A stretch of DNA of 42,475 nucleotides from Chara braunii (GCA_003427395.1 BFEA01000419.1:759481-801955); one strand, 5' to 3'. Positions 18,666 to 31,130 are shown, counted from the stretch's first letter. Translations and numbers: made by a program. Notes: a model not told the origin generated them from the sequence alone.

Positions 18666-20430
18666 CAACAGGGGTTAAAAAAGTCCATGACTCAAAACAT
18701 GGGCCGGCATTCATCAGCCCCTGTTCCTACCCCCCTCCCTAGGGAACGTCGGTCTCGGTATTCAGCAGAGTTTTAGCTGAAACCGGGTAATGGCCCCGGT
18801 ATGCGTCCTCTACAATTCGAAAGAAAAATATGAGGATTCTGCAGATTTTTTAGCGTTCAGCCTCCTCCGTCACCATTCGTTTTTTTTTCTTTTTTTTTCA
18901 TTCTTTTTTTTTCTTTTTTTTTCATTCTTTTTTTTCTTTTTTTTCTTCTTCTCGGTTTTGTACTAGTTGCTTTTCCTTTGTTCTTCCGTGTTTCGTGGCC
19001 TTTGCATGTTTGCGTTCCATACATGCAAGCGGACGTCGTGCGGGAAATTCTGCACGTTTGGTGCACGAGCAGACTCGCACAGTACGGCGCACGGCATGTG
19101 CGGCGCACGGGGGAAATATTCACTTCAAAAAAAAACAGGGGTCGCATGGCTGGGTCAATGGTCACCTGCGTTCCTTTAAAGATTTGTTGCAGGATGGGAA
19201 AAAAGGAAAAAACTAGTGGGAGGGTAATGCCACTACCTAAAGGTCAAGACTGATGTCCCAGCCACCTTTTTGAGGCTATTTCTCATGCCCAATTGGACGG
19301 AAAGAAAAATCTGTACGACTGTACTTGAAAAAGATCAGTTCCTTAGGTGTTGCACTCTTCTGTATCTACAAAAACAGAAAAAAAGAAAAGAAAAAAGGGA
19401 AACTGCCGCTGGTACGGCGCATGAACAGGTGCTGCGCCGCGCGCCGCACCAGACGGTATGGCGCACGGTGCAGTTGCAAGTATGCTGCGTTCTGATGGGC
19501 TTACTTCGATGCGGGCTCTGTTTTCGAGTGTTGTTTACATGATGTACCTTTTGAAGTTTTGATGCAACGTGCCACAATGTGGCAATCATCGAGGCCTTGG
19601 TGGCTATTCTAGATTGGTGTCCTGGTAGCCCCCAACCCTGGGAACAAACAAAACAGCCACAAGGCCGAAAAAGCCTAACACTCCGAGAAGAATTAGGAAA
19701 TAAAATTTCCACACAGCCTGGAGCTCCTAAGAAACCCCAAAAAAGGAAAGAGCCCACACGTTGAACCAAAGCATTATTACTACTGGAAAATCGCCACGTA
19801 GAGATACTTAAGCTTTGCTTCTATTTAACGACTATGCAGTCTAAGAACAAACCAACAACAAAACAAATGGGGGGGAGAAATAAAGAAAGAAAACAGAAAA
19901 GAAAACGAAAAATAAAAAGGAAAGGGGAATAGATGCACCCAAAAATAGAGGCAGGAAAGAACAGAGCAAAGTGTAACCAAACAAACAAAAACAAAGGGGG
20001 GAAGAAAAGAAGGATCCTATCCTTGACAAACCTGTAGCATTCCTTCCACTACCAATCCCCTTGCAAGCCTCCTGTGACTTGAGCCAAGAAAACTAGCGCC
20101 CAGGTTTGGACTCCTACTGGCCCCTAAGCCTTAAAAAGCCGAGAATCCGATGAAAGCCGATTCTCGTCACTGATTGTGGCCAACACTCGGCGGAGGTGCC
20201 ACGTCTCTTGGAATCACTTCAGACAGCTTCCCTGATTTTGAGATTTGACGACTTTTCATCTCCAACCTGCTTTAATAGATCTCTGTAATGCAGATCATAG
20301 TTGGATCGAGTCTGTTTTTTTACTAGACCATTCTTTGTCCTGCAATACCCAATCGTTTCTGCCATGCCAGACAGTCACAAAACATGTAGCCGGAAAAGAT
20401 TAAGCCACATAGCCCCACCCTTCATATGAG
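18666..20430. other. Unassigned intronic sequence
   Basis: Contains T-rich runs at 18880-18955 and A-rich stretches around 19375-19400 and 19860-20010. No recognisable gene. Confidence 0.4.
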
Positions 20431-20588
20431 TTAGACCACCAGTACTTCCGAAAGCTGCAGCCGTATATGAGCTGCGACGCACAGGGCCGAACGGACCTGG
20501 CGGTTCCAGTCCAAATTCATTCAAGTGGAAACATTGCGGCCTTATTTTTCGCGGTGGCCAATGTAAGGGCGAAGTACTGGTGGTTTAA
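20431..20588. mobile_element. Small TIR element, copy 1
   Basis: TTAGACCACCAGTACTTC at 20431-20448 and GAAGTACTGGTGGTTTAA at 20571-20588 are inverted repeats of 18 bp with one mismatch, 158 bp overall, with no coding capacity. The same terminal motif ends the element at 36206-36413. Superfamily not assigned. Confidence 0.55.
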
Positions 20589-21660
20589 AGCCATCTGGAA
20601 GTCCCCCCAGGAGAGTCCAGCTTTTGTTCCATGGAAAGGCAGGACTCAAAATTCTTTCCCAGTATGTGACTTGAAGTGGTGCCGTCCCACCAAAGATGAA
20701 CTGTTGATTCAAATACCCAATGGCATCTCAGACATGTCAGATCAACCTTCATAAGAAAAGGAAAAAAAACATCAACCTTCATTCCTGGTTCGAGCAACCA
20801 AATAGCTGAGGGAGTAGCTACCAAGGACTACAGCCACAAGATAGATGTATGTCTCTGACAGGCAATGAGTTTGAGCCGTTCCCCATCTCCAGCACTTCCG
20901 CAGTGCATGACCACAACGCACCCTCATCTTCTTCTTCTTCTTCTTCTTTTTTTTATAACAAAAATCTGCCCGCTTCAATAGATAGGACTGATGGTAAGAG
21001 CATACACTGCTACCTGTCTTGCAGGGGGCTCCAGTCTATTGGTGGGGAGCTATCACCTGCTGGAAAGTGCGTCCAGCAACCCTTGAGATACATCGTTGAG
21101 TTGGTAAATCAGCATGTACTGGGAACAGGGCCAGCCTCCCTCATGAACTTCACTGACAATGCCACTGATACTACTGATACTATGATGATGATGATAAGAA
21201 AACTCATGATATGATGATAATGACCTGTTGATGTAAGATATAAACTATATAAACACAATCTGGCCTTACAATCCATGAGTAACTCCTAGCCTCCCCTCCT
21301 ATCCCAAATGCAACATTCCAAAGACAATGCCATCCCAACCAATACGCATAAAAACTGATGTGTTCTCAGTACCTAGACTCTACCCGGCCCCTTAGGTTGT
21401 GATGGCAGCACCCCCCAGTTCACCACTGGATTGTCTTCCTCCCTCAACGAATCCCCAGATCTCTCTACCAGGCCTCAAGCTCCTGATACAAACAGGTCAA
21501 AGGGCTACGCCCCAGCACCGGCCAGCGTCGTTCTGGCATCGGGAAGCGCACCCTCATCATGATTGTGTCAGACCAGAAACATAGCTTGTATACATTCATG
21601 GTGACCGTGTGTTCTATCTGGGGGTAGATAGTAGAGGGGAACAAACTTAAGACCTACTCA
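20589..21660. other. Unassigned intronic sequence with CTT repeat
   Basis: A (CTT)n tract lies near 20930-20955 and a short GAT-rich run near 21165-21200. No gene seen. Confidence 0.4.
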
Positions 21661-21849
21661 GTACATGTCCGGAGATATGCCTTTCGAGAAACTAGAGGCA
21701 TCTACCAATGAGGGGGGGTTGTATGCATTCTATATGGCTTTGAAGCACTGGAAACACTACTCCATGGTAGACATTGCCTTGAGTATGGGAGCGTTAAAAG
21801 CAGACCCCAGCAGGAGGGAGCGTCAAGTCGTTCAAGGCAGCATAGTTTA
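21661..21849 (+). pseudogene. Gypsy RNase H fragment
   Basis: Encodes YMSGDMPFEKLEAST then YAFYMALKHWKHY, the RNase H block found in element 1 as MPSKKLAKSTYERELYALYKALVHWRHF. A short plus-strand relic. Element 2 inserted directly after it. Confidence 0.75.
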
Positions 21850-21853
21850 GTAG
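21850..21853. repeat. Target-site duplication GTAG, left copy (element 2)
   Basis: GTAG before the left LTR, repeated at 35120-35123. Confidence 0.65.
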
Positions 21854-23097
21854 TGTTATGATCCTGGCCAATTTCGAAGTACACATTCATCATATAGTAC
21901 AATGTCGTCCAACTGCAGAAAAAAATGAATGAACTTGGGAGGAGAGAGAGGGTAACAAGAAGAAGAAGAAAGAAAGAAGAAGAAGATGATCTACTTTAGC
22001 ATAGACAAACGATAAAGCTCCTGTTCTTCGCCAAACACTCTCCTCCTCCTTTACTCCTCTCTTATTCACACAAGAAATAATAGTACAATGTTGAATGGCT
22101 GAACCAGAATCGATGTCGGAATCCCTCTTCTACTGCAGGTATCACTTGAGGTCCACCATAGCCATGGCCGCCTCCCTCACTCTTCACTATCATAGGCCGA
22201 GGCTATGGTGGACTACTCGGGCCTTGCCCTGATGTACAAAGGACCACACAAAGCAGCTATGGCTGCTCTAGCTCAGGCCGCCATACCTGACTCTGCCTCG
22301 AAGCTTCTTGGTGTAGCTCTGCCCCCACGGGGGCCTTCCTGCTGCAGGGCCCACCAAGGTGATGAAGATGGCTTCCACCATAGCCAGGTAAGTGCCTCAG
22401 GCGCTCCCCCTTCCTCCTGGTCTTCTTCTTCCTCCGTGTCCTTGCTCCTTCCGCAGCAGCGCTGCTCCAAGCTCGCGCTGCTCCAGCCAGCGCTCCAACC
22501 AGTGTGTCGCCAGACTTGCACACTGATAATGAGGCTGGGCTCTTCGCCCGACCTGGAGATATAGCGGCCTGCTTGCCTCTTGGGTGGTGACTTCCAGGCC
22601 GCTCGGCCTTCCAAGCAACCGGTACCTCCTCCCTTTCGGAGGGAAACATCATTGCAGACTCTGATATTGCTTGTACAGGCCCTAGACTCAGACGGGTTGG
22701 ACTGGTACCCGCCTAGACCTAGCCTAAAACTACTGGGCCGCTCCAAATGCCACTTTTGTCTTCTTCTCCTCCTCCTCCAGTAACCGCACATCTACCTCTT
22801 CAGGGTGCGGTACCGGCCTACCTGCTACTTGAGCGTTTTCCCCCGCTGCAATCCTCAATGTCACAGCCACAGGTAAACACCGGCCCTGAGGGCCCAACGG
22901 AAGAACAAGTGCCCTTGCGGGTCACACACACACTCAAGCTAACCAGCACTCAGACGGACATGCAGACCAGCAAGTGTGCACACACACACAAACTTACAAA
23001 ACTTAGTAGCAAGCGGGAAACTCAGCAAGGCATTCAGTCCATGAGCAAAACTCATAAATCAACTGTGTCTCAGTCCGTGTTTGGTGGGGTCATCACA
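21854..23097 (-). repeat. Element 2, 3' LTR
   Basis: Begins TGTTATGATCCTGGCC and ends GGGGTCATCACA on the plus strand (near-inverted TGTKATGA termini). Contains a GAA-rich stretch near 21958-21985. Confidence 0.88.
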
Positions 23098-23114
23098 CTA
23101 ACACCCCCTTTAAG
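23098..23114 (-). other. Element 2 polypurine tract
   Basis: The minus strand CTTAAAGGGGGTGTTAG abuts the 3' LTR. Confidence 0.65.
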
Positions 23115-23480
23115 AGCGAGGTCCCTTCGAGCGAGTAACTCAATCCGAGTCCCTGAAAAACGCATCGTAAGCAAATAAGGCAAAGAGATTTCGAGAGTAC
23201 TTTGTCGCAGTGAGCTTTGCAGAGATTTTGGGAACAGCATTAGAGACAATTTGTCATTCGTAGCCTCGTAGGCTTTAACAACGCGAGGTGAGCTGCGTAG
23301 CAGTTCCTTCTTGGACATGCAGTACAGATCTGGATGATACATAAAGTGAACCTGGTACTGTCGGTTACGTCCCTTCCCTACGTGCTGTTTGGTTCTATTC
23401 ATCTCATGATTGCCATCGATTGCACGAGGAATCATGTCTTCACGGTAGTCGAAGGACTTAGCATCACGATGGATATACAA
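23115..23480 (-). pseudogene. Element 2 pol C-terminus, chromodomain-like
   Basis: Encodes RQYQVHFMYHPDLYCMSKKELL and a helical tail (SPRVVKAYEATND), matching the chromodomain position in element 1 (YRVRFRHHTDPKEDRWFTKEELIETAPQVVAEYE). It is in a different frame from the upstream integrase piece. Confidence 0.7.
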
Positions 23481-23492
23481 TTTTGATGCATG

Positions 23493-24329
23493 TTATGTGC
23501 GCATATGAGGTGGCACAACAACTGTGTATGTGGGGCCAAACCCATCCTTTCCAATCACATCTATAACTTCCCGCAGACCATAACAGAGCGGGAGAAGTTT
23601 ATGTGAGACTCCCTCTTCTTCTGAGAATTCAAACATCTTGACCCAGACATAACTTCCTACTTCGATATCCAAAGGCCGGTGCTTCTTGTTCGCATGATGA
23701 ATCATTGCGTGCTGTTGCTTGGTCATCGCTGCAATGGCAACTTTGTGCAAGCGATCGTACTTGGCCTTGAAGCCAGGCCTGCTAGGTGTTAAACCAGCTG
23801 GCTGTTCAGGGAACAGGTAGGAGAGCGGATCTCGAATCTGCGCCAACCGTAATGCAGCCTGTTTGGCGTCATGCCGGTGGAAGAATGAATGAAGTTGTTG
23901 TACAACGCCTTGACGGAATGCAACTCTTCATCCCACGTCTCCTGATCCGGAATAATTAAAGCGTGAAGAAGTTGAAACAGAGTCAGGTTGATTTCCTCAG
24001 CCAAACCATTGGCTTCGGGATGATGGCCAAATGTCATGCATAGTCCGAGGCCAAGGAGTTGGGATGTGAAGTCCTACCATTCGGTAATTACAAAGCTCGG
24101 GTCCCGATTACTCACAAGCGTTTTCGGGGTTCCGAACTGCAATTAACATCACTTGCAAATAACCATTCTTACTTACCTTTCCCATGTCGGTGAAGTCGAT
24201 AGAAACGGACTCCCCGAGTCCATCGCGAACGGGAAGGGGTGTAAGTAGCCCCATGGGCTTTTGTCTGCATGGTTTGATTTGTTGCCATACTTGACACTCC
24301 ACCACAAGCTTTTCAGCAAATCCCTTCAT
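23493..24329 (-). pseudogene. Element 2 integrase, frameshifted
   Basis: Three frames carry the pieces in order: QVWQQIKPCRQKPMGLLTPLP and SVSIDFTDMG (first catalytic Asp region); the HPEANGLAEEIN block (Glu) with LYNNFIHSSTGMTPNRLHYGW; and VGSYVWVKMFEF with the GPY/F-like LLPLCYGLREVIDVIG. The second-Asp segment (around 24040-24110) is damaged: the family SDRD corresponds to a poorly preserved RDP/SN stretch. At least two frameshifts exist. Confidence 0.8.
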
Positions 24330-24335
24330 ACCAGG

Positions 24336-25053
24336 TCAATCAAACTGTCTTAATAGGTTTCCGTACGTCTTTGCCATGTCGAAGTGTCCACTCCAGCCAT
24401 GAGCCAAATCCAAGAAGTGCATGCGGAGAGGCTTATGGTTGGGCATACACAAACAGTCGTGATTTCCACAGCGTCGGAAAACCAGTCCTCCATATTCGTG
24501 GAAATTAGGCTGACTGCTAGGGTCAACCTGCAACTGCTCAAGGATGGGACTAAGGTCAGGGTCCTTGGGAGAGTGTTCTACGATCTTCCCCTTCAGGTTC
24601 TGCCGAAGGTCGTAGGAATTCACAAGGCAAGTCATGTACTCGGGGTGGCGAGACAACGCATCAGCAACTCGATTATAACAACCTTTTTTATGTCTGAGCT
24701 CGAAGACAAAAATGTCAATCTCATAGAACCAGCGAAGTAATGTAGGGGATGGGGTGTTTTGTTCTTTGATCCACTTCAAGGTGTCATGATATGAGAACAC
24801 TTTGAAGTGGAGTCCCAAAAGATAGTGCTTCCAGTGATCCAAAGCCATACACAAAGCATGGAGCTCGCACATGTAGGTTTAGCTACCGTTTCGTTGGGCA
24901 TGGGTTTGCTGTAGTACTCGAGAGGCCGCTAGCCATCGCCGTCATCTTGTTGCATCACTGCCCCAATCCCGTACTCGCTAGTATTGGTAGTGACTACAAA
25001 TGTTAGTTTGGAATCCGCAATGCGGAGTACAGGGTAACCTACCAAGACCTCTT
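24336..25053 (-). pseudogene. Element 2 RNase H and linker
   Basis: Encodes ELHALCMALDHWKHYLLG, TLKWIKEQN and VADALSRHPEY, then the RNase H-to-integrase linker with FLDLAHGWSGHFDMAKTYGNLLRQF (integrase His region). The start of RNase H (24875-25053) is in other frames. The catalytic region TDHQTL of relatives reads SYHDTL here, so the key Asp context is altered. Confidence 0.8.
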
Positions 25054-25912
25054 TCAAGGCTTGAAATGCGGTCTCACATGTTGCATCCCATGCGAAAGGT
25101 ACATTCTTACTTGCCGTCGGGACAACGGGCGAGCAACAATAGAGAATCGGGGCACAAACTTTCGATGGTACGATGCGAGACCGAGGAAAGAACGCAGTTT
25201 GTGGATGTTCGCGGGTTGAGGCCAGTCACGTATGACCTCAACCTTGGTTGCCTCAGGCTCCAGGCCTGCCGCAGACAACCGATGCTCCAGATAGATGACG
25301 CTATCCCTCCCAAACTCAGATTTCTCTAAGTTGAGATGGAGTTGCGTTTTCTTGAGGATGGTGAACACTTCCTCAAGGTGCTTCATGTGTTCCTCGATAG
25401 ATTTGTTGAAGATCAGAATATCATTGAGATATACCACCACAAACGGACCAATCTGCTCGCGGAGGACCTTATCCATAAGGCTTTGGAAGGTGGCTAATGT
25501 GTTTGTGAGGCCGAAGGGCATACGATAAATTCGTAAAGCCCATCACGTGTCTTGAACACAATCTTGTGCTGGTCCGCATGATCGACTTCAATTTGGTGGT
25601 CGTTGGACTTGAGATCGATTTTGGAGAAGACCTTGCACCCACCAGCGGAATCAAGCAAGTCATTTATGCGTGGCAATGGTTATACATTATTTTTGGTGAT
25701 GCGGTTTAAACCGCGGTAATCGATACACATACAGAGCTTGCCTCCTTTCTTAGGGACAAACAAAACAAGTGCACCAAATTCAGATTCGCTAGGTTTGATC
25801 CAACCCTTGTCGATAATTTTGTCGATTTGTCTCCGGAGGTTCTCCAACTCGCCCGATACATCACCTTCGACCAACTCGATTGTATGTCGGACTGATCAAG
25901 TGGGGACTCCAC
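25054..25912 (-). pseudogene. Element 2 reverse transcriptase with YLND active site
   Basis: Blocks in order: GWIKPSESEFGALVLFVPKKGG, CIDYRGLNRIT, MPRINDLLDSAGGCKVFSKIDLKS, GLYEFIV, MPFGLTN.LATFQ, VVVYLNDILIF, EFGRDSVIYLEH, LRSFLGLASYHRKFV. The catalytic motif is YLND where active enzymes have YLDD. Frameshifts separate the three main pieces (25874-25680, 25676-25494, 25521-25054). Clearly a dead RT. Confidence 0.88.
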
Positions 25913-26056
25913 GTGGTTCGACCAAAACTTTCAGGAATCGGTCAAGTAGGTTTTGAATACTTGTTGGGACAGGTGGGAGTGAAGGATCACCAAATGGGTC
26001 ACCTAGATCAGGTCGCAAATTACAACTGGAGGCGACCATATTTAAAGTAGAGTGGT

Positions 26057-26658
26057 TTAGACTAGTAGAAGTAGATTCATTAGGTGAAGTAGTATTGCTA
26101 CTAGCCGTAAAGTAGATAGCACATGAGTAGGACGAACATAGGCAACATACATTTGTTCATCCTCTTTGTGTTGGCACCACTTTTTGAGGAATTGCATGGC
26201 ATTGAGAAAAGTAAGTGGGGACTCGTGCTTCTCATCCAGGAGGACGGGAAGCTCGTTCCCTTGAGCATCTTTGACCATGAAAAGTGGCTCCTTCCACCTG
26301 GTCCATTCATTTTGGGACTGCAGCCAGCCCAAGCCAAGGGCAACATTGAAGGGACACTTGTCAAGGACAAAGAAGATCAATGCGTGGGTGACTGTCTTGT
26401 CCTTGTCAAAGGTAGTGCGCACACCTTTGACTGCATGCGTAGATGAGACAACTTCTTTGTTGCCTATTGAGTCTGACAAGGGTTATGCAAAGCCACTTGC
26501 TTCATTCCCAAACCCACTTTGAGTATCCCGTGTGGTGACCTGAAATTACTTGTTACACCACAATCAATCAAGACACGGAGATAACGGTGGTTTACGAGAA
26601 GCTTAAAAAAGATTAACTTGACTGTCGCTTGAGCACGTTGATGTTTCATCTCAGCCAA
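26057..26658 (-). pseudogene. Element 2 protease region
   Basis: The frame 26658-26464 carries LRVLIDCGVTSNFRSPHGIL (aspartic protease D-x-G followed by TSNF). An overlapping frame to 26057 carries ALIFFVLDKCPFNVALGLGWL, which corresponds to the ILG-W.L block of retrotransposon proteases, and the linker toward RT. A frameshift near 26470 joins them. Confidence 0.75.
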
Positions 26659-26772
26659 ATTCTCTAAGTGATAGTGGAAGTCAACCTTTCATCTTAGCCC
26701 AATGCTCTAAGTGATAGGGGAAGTCAACCTTTCATCTCAGCCCAATGCTCTAAGTGATAGTGGAAGGCAACC
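26644..26772. repeat. 43-bp tandem repeat, 3 units
   Basis: TTTCATCTCAGCC...CTCTAAGTGATAGTGG units start at 26644, 26687 and 26730. The duplicate gag segment has a single unit near 28329. Confidence 0.85.
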
Positions 26773-28317
26773 GTCTTAGACTCCTTCCAAGTCTCAACAT
26801 TCAAAGTATGATAAACTTCAGCCTTGGAATCAGCAGACAACGTGGCTTCAAGAGAGGACTGTTGAATTACATCAGATTCAGTCTCTTTTTCCGAGAAGGG
26901 TGCTGATGCCAACCGTACGCCTCGTTCTGGTTTCCCTGAGCCTATAGCAATCTTGCACTTTATGGTTCGTTTTCAAGCAATGCAAGCAACACCTCTTTTT
27001 CATTCTAGCCTTCCATTTAGCCTCACTCATTCGAAAGTCCACCCTAGGTTAGTGCTTGCATCCTCCGGTTTGGCTTGGATTTTGGCTTCCTTTGGAAGTG
27101 CGACAAAGCTCCTTACTGAATTCCGGTTCTGGTTTCCCTTCCCATGGACAGTCTTTTTAAAAGCACAAAATTTATCATCATCATTGTTTATGTCAGATTC
27201 TTGAGTTAAGAGCAGGCTGTATCAACGTTCTGTTCTTGGCCGTCGCCAAGAGTGAGGTCATCTGCTTCGGCCTCCCCTTCCCCGTCCTGCAAGTCAATTG
27301 AAGCTAAGCGAATGCTGCCACGAAATCGCTCGCGAACAAAGGTTTTTTTGCTACTTGTTGGGGTAAGGAGGTCTCCTGCCTTCAGACTGACTACATCCTT
27401 CATTAAGGAAAACCCCAGTCAGTGTAACTGAAGAAATCCCTGCATAGGCGTTTGGTTAAGTGAGTGGGAGCCGTTGACTACATCCAAAGATGATTGCGCA
27501 GTCAACTCCAATCCTGGCGTTGCAAAGAGCTTGCTGACATGCAGTTACAATCTATGCATGGTGCCCTGCCACTTGCTGCGCTCGAGCTCGTCAAGTTGTA
27601 TCCTTACTCTCGTAGTCTTTATATTGCTCTACTAGTATATCCTCGAGTGTGGTAATCGGAGTGACTTTAAGCCACTCGGATAGGTCAATTGACTTTATGC
27701 ATGGCTTGGACTTCAAGGAAGCCCCTTACGACATGCTCGATGTTCGTCCCCAGGATCAAGGACTGGTTCACTCTTTGAGTGCCTTGTACCTCAAAGTAGG
27801 CTCTCATAGAGTTGATCCAGGACTCAACGTCCTCCTTGTTGCAATTCTAGACGGTATCATCACCGCCTTCCTGTCCATGTATGGACTGCCGTAGTTGGGT
27901 CCAGCTATTGCTGGATCCGATCCTAGGGCTACGGCAAATGCAGAACTTCCTCCGCATTGACTTGTAGCGACAGTGGGAACTGCACTTGTCGCATGTACTG
28001 ATTGGGTAATCACCAAACTCAACGAAGAAGACTGAGAAAACTGAGAAGAATGGAGGGATGCAAAGGTAGAACGGGGATGAGAACTTGAGCTTTAGTCTTG
28101 ATGCATGCTTCTCATTTGTTGCAGCTGATTGCGATGCTCTCTGGCGATTTCAGCCATTTGAGTACACATCTGGCTCATCTACTTGAGTAGTGGAGATTTC
28201 ACACTCGGGAGTTAGCTGAGCAAATGGTAGTTACTAGCGCATGTACATACACACCGATATCTTTTTTAAAGTCTACATCGGATACATTTGGAACTGTTTT
28301 GAAAATAGCCTCACACG
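26650..28317 (-). pseudogene. Element 2 gag segment, duplicate copy L
   Basis: About 1.6 kb closely resembling 28318-29920 in the same orientation. In minus sense it repeats the Gag C-terminal part of copy R, including the block GEAEADDLTLGDGQEQN (27206-27403), the capsid-like stretch around 27400-27660 and the Ser-rich segment at 27810-28230. Stops occur in all frames. A tandem duplication within gag, with this copy nearest pol. Confidence 0.75.
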
Positions 28318-29400
28318 CTGATGTTTCATGTCAGCCCAATGCTCTAAGTGATAGTGGAAGTCAATTGTCTCAGACCCCTTCCCAAGGCTCAACATACAAA
28401 GCATGACAAACTTCAGCCTTGGAATCAGCGAACGACGGGGCTTCAAGAGAGGACTCTTGAATTACAGCAGAGTCAGTCTCCCTTACCATAGAGGGTGCTG
28501 ATGCCAACTCTACGCCCGATTCTAGTTTCCCCGCAGCATATAGCAATCTTGCATTTTATTGTTCGTTTCCAGGGAATGAAGGCAACCCCCCTTCTTCGTT
28601 CTAGCCTTCCATTCAGCCTCACTGATCCACAGGGTCACCTAAGGTTTATTGCTTGCATCCTCCAGTTTGGCTGGGATTTTGGCTCCCTTTGGAAGTGCGA
28701 CAAAGCTCCTTATTGAATTCCGGTTCTGGTTTCCTTTCCCATGGGCAGTCTTTTTGAAGGCACAAAATTTATCATCATGATTGTTTATGTCAGATTCTTG
28801 AGTTGAAGAGCAGGCTGTATCAGCGTCCTGTTCTTGGCCGTCGCCAAGGGTGGGGTCATTTGCTTCGGCCTCTCGTTCCCCTTCCAGCAAGTCAAGCGAA
28901 GCTAAGCGATTGCTGCCACGAAATCCCCCGTGAACAAAGGTCTTTTTGCTGCTTGCTACACTAAGGAGGTCTCCTGCTTCCAGACTGACTACATCCTCAT
29001 TAAGGAAAACCAGTCAGTGTAACCGAAAAAATCCTTGCCTAGGCGATTGGTAAAGTGAGTGGGAATCGTACCTTTGACTACATCCAAACCTGATTGCGCA
29101 GTCATCTCCAATCCTGACGTTGCAAAGAGCTTGCTGGCATGCAGTTGCAATTTATGCATGGTGCCGTGCCACTTGCTTGGCTCGAGCTTATCAAGTTGTA
29201 TCCTTACTCTCGCAGCAACATGCGCGTCTTTATATTGCTCTACTAGTATATCCTCGAGAGTGGTAACCGAAGTGACTTTAAGCCACTCGGATAAGATGAT
29301 TTAGCTTGCATGGCTTGGACTTCAAGGAAACCCCTTACAACATGCTCGACGCTCGTCCCTAGGATCAAGCACTGGTTCACTCTTTGAGTCTATACCTCAA
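28318..29400 (-). pseudogene. Element 2 gag segment, duplicate copy R (capsid region)
   Basis: The minus strand gives a capsid-like stretch (DAHVAARVRIQLDKLEPSKW, then SKLFATSGLEMTAQSG, about 29230-29080) and further on EAEANDPTLGDGQEQDADTA (28639-28890), which recurs in copy L. Broken by several stops. Confidence 0.7.
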
Positions 29401-29409
29401 AGTAGGTTC

Positions 29410-30103
29410 TTATGGAGCTGATCTAGGACTCAACGTCCTCCTTGTTGCAAATCTAGATGGTATCATCACCTCCTTCCCGTCCAGGTATGGACTGCCATAG
29501 CTGGGTCCAGCTGTTGCTGGATCCGATCCCAGGGTTACGATAGTTGCAGAACTTCCTCCGTTGGCGATTGTAGCGAGAGTGGGAACTGCACCTGTCGCAG
29601 GTCCTAATTGGGTAATCACCAAACTCAACAAAGAAGACTGAGAAGACAGAGAAGAATGGAGGGATGTGAAGGTAGAACGGGGAAGAGAACTTGAGGTTTG
29701 GGCTTGATGCATGCTTGTCATTTGCTGCAGCCGATCGCGACGTTCTCTGGCCATTTTAGCCATTTGAGTACGCATGTGGCTCATCTCCTCAAGTAGTTGA
29801 GATTTCACACTCGGGAGTTCGCTGAGCAAATGGTAGTTCACCAACGCACATACATACACAACCAGATCTTTTTTAAAGTCTGCATCAGATACATTTGGAA
29901 CTGTTTTTGAAAATAGCCTCAAGTTCATCAACGACTGTTTTTCGCTTAGCCTCTTCCGCCTTTTCCTCCTCAGCCAACTCTTTCTGATAGAGGGCCTCAT
30001 AGAGCGGTTTATCAGCCTCACCCACTGCATCCATGTGAGCTTTCAACATATCAGAAAGTTTACTCGGTGCCATGTCGGAACCATTAACTCCTTCAGTTGC
30101 CAT
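29410..30103 (-). pseudogene. Element 2 gag N-terminal region
   Basis: ATG at 30103 opens MATEGVNGSDMAPSKLSD, followed by a charged helical segment (KELAEEEKAEEAKRK) to 29885. A second frame (to 29410) continues with a Met/Arg/Gln helix (MRTQMAKMARERRDRLQQM) and a Ser/Thr/Pro-rich tail. The first and second frames overlap around 29885-30030, so a frameshift separates them. The layout, coiled coil then Ser-rich then capsid, parallels element 1. Confidence 0.65.
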
Positions 30104-30299
30104 GGCTTGTCTCGCTCTTCTCTCTTGTCCGCACGTCTCAACGGGCATGTAGTGGATTTCAGGAAAAGAAACAAAGTGAAAGTACAGAGAAGAAGATAGA
30201 ACTCCTAGTCGGAGCGACAAATATTCAGGCTAGAGAGCAACAAAAAAAAACAATAAAAAAATACAATTCATTTAGAAGAGAGTTCTGATTTCGCGTTCA

Positions 30300-31130
30300 A
30301 GTTCGGTCAGGCTAAGTAATGGATCCCCTTAAGCATAATCCAACCGGCACCGTCAAAGTATAGCAAACCAGACTACAAGTAACATCATACAACAATGGAG
30401 AATTGAGTGGTGTATAAGGTGCAGGTCAAGCATTGGATTGTGGGTCATCAGTTTGACAAAGCATCTCAGTCGAGATCCCCTCGGCAGCGAGAACTCTAAT
30501 AAAAAAGAAGAATGTTATATCTTAGAGAGAACAGAGAGCCACACTGCGTTAACAAATTTGGGTCCAAGGGGCCCTTCTTGTTTGGGCCCGGTCCCACTGG
30601 GTCCCATTGGGTCCCAAGTAGGTCGTGACCAAGTCCCAACCAAGGATAGTACCTCAAGGTCCTACTTTCTGCCTCTACCGTACCGAAAAACGAATTTCAA
30701 CTTCAAGAGAGAACCTACAGACTATATCCATTCACAAATGAAAAAACAAAGCATTGTAGAAATATATGGCTTTTCGAGCAAGATACTTCATTTCTACATC
30801 CATCAGGTTGATAAGTAGTTCGCACACCAATGCACACAACCAAGACTTCGGAGGAGTAGGAAAGAGACCTAGAAGTACCTAGTGGGACAAACAATACCAT
30901 GCACACGTATGTCATGATCCTGGTTGCTTGTTGTCAAATGACCAACACTCACTCACATAGACTTCCAGTTATGCCCATACATACACAAAAGGAAGGGGAG
31001 AGGATGGGAGAATCACACCGCAAAGGGAAAGATAAACACAGTGGAAGACTTGACCATGCGATATGACAGAAAGCACTGACAGTGCAATTCGCTCCACAAA
31101 ATCCTCACAACCAGTCACAAAGGAAAGTTG
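30300..31130 (-). other. Element 2 leader, no gene seen
   Basis: Non-coding sequence upstream of gag in element sense. Confidence 0.45.

Noticed and set aside
18041-18714. Cys/Leu-rich 175-codon ORF and opposing Lys/Gln/Ala-rich ORF
   Set aside because: By-products of a degenerate minisatellite, with no domain and both strands open.
26644-26772. CRISPR-like array
   Set aside because: Three adjoining 43-bp units without unique spacers, in a eukaryotic retroelement. A tandem repeat.
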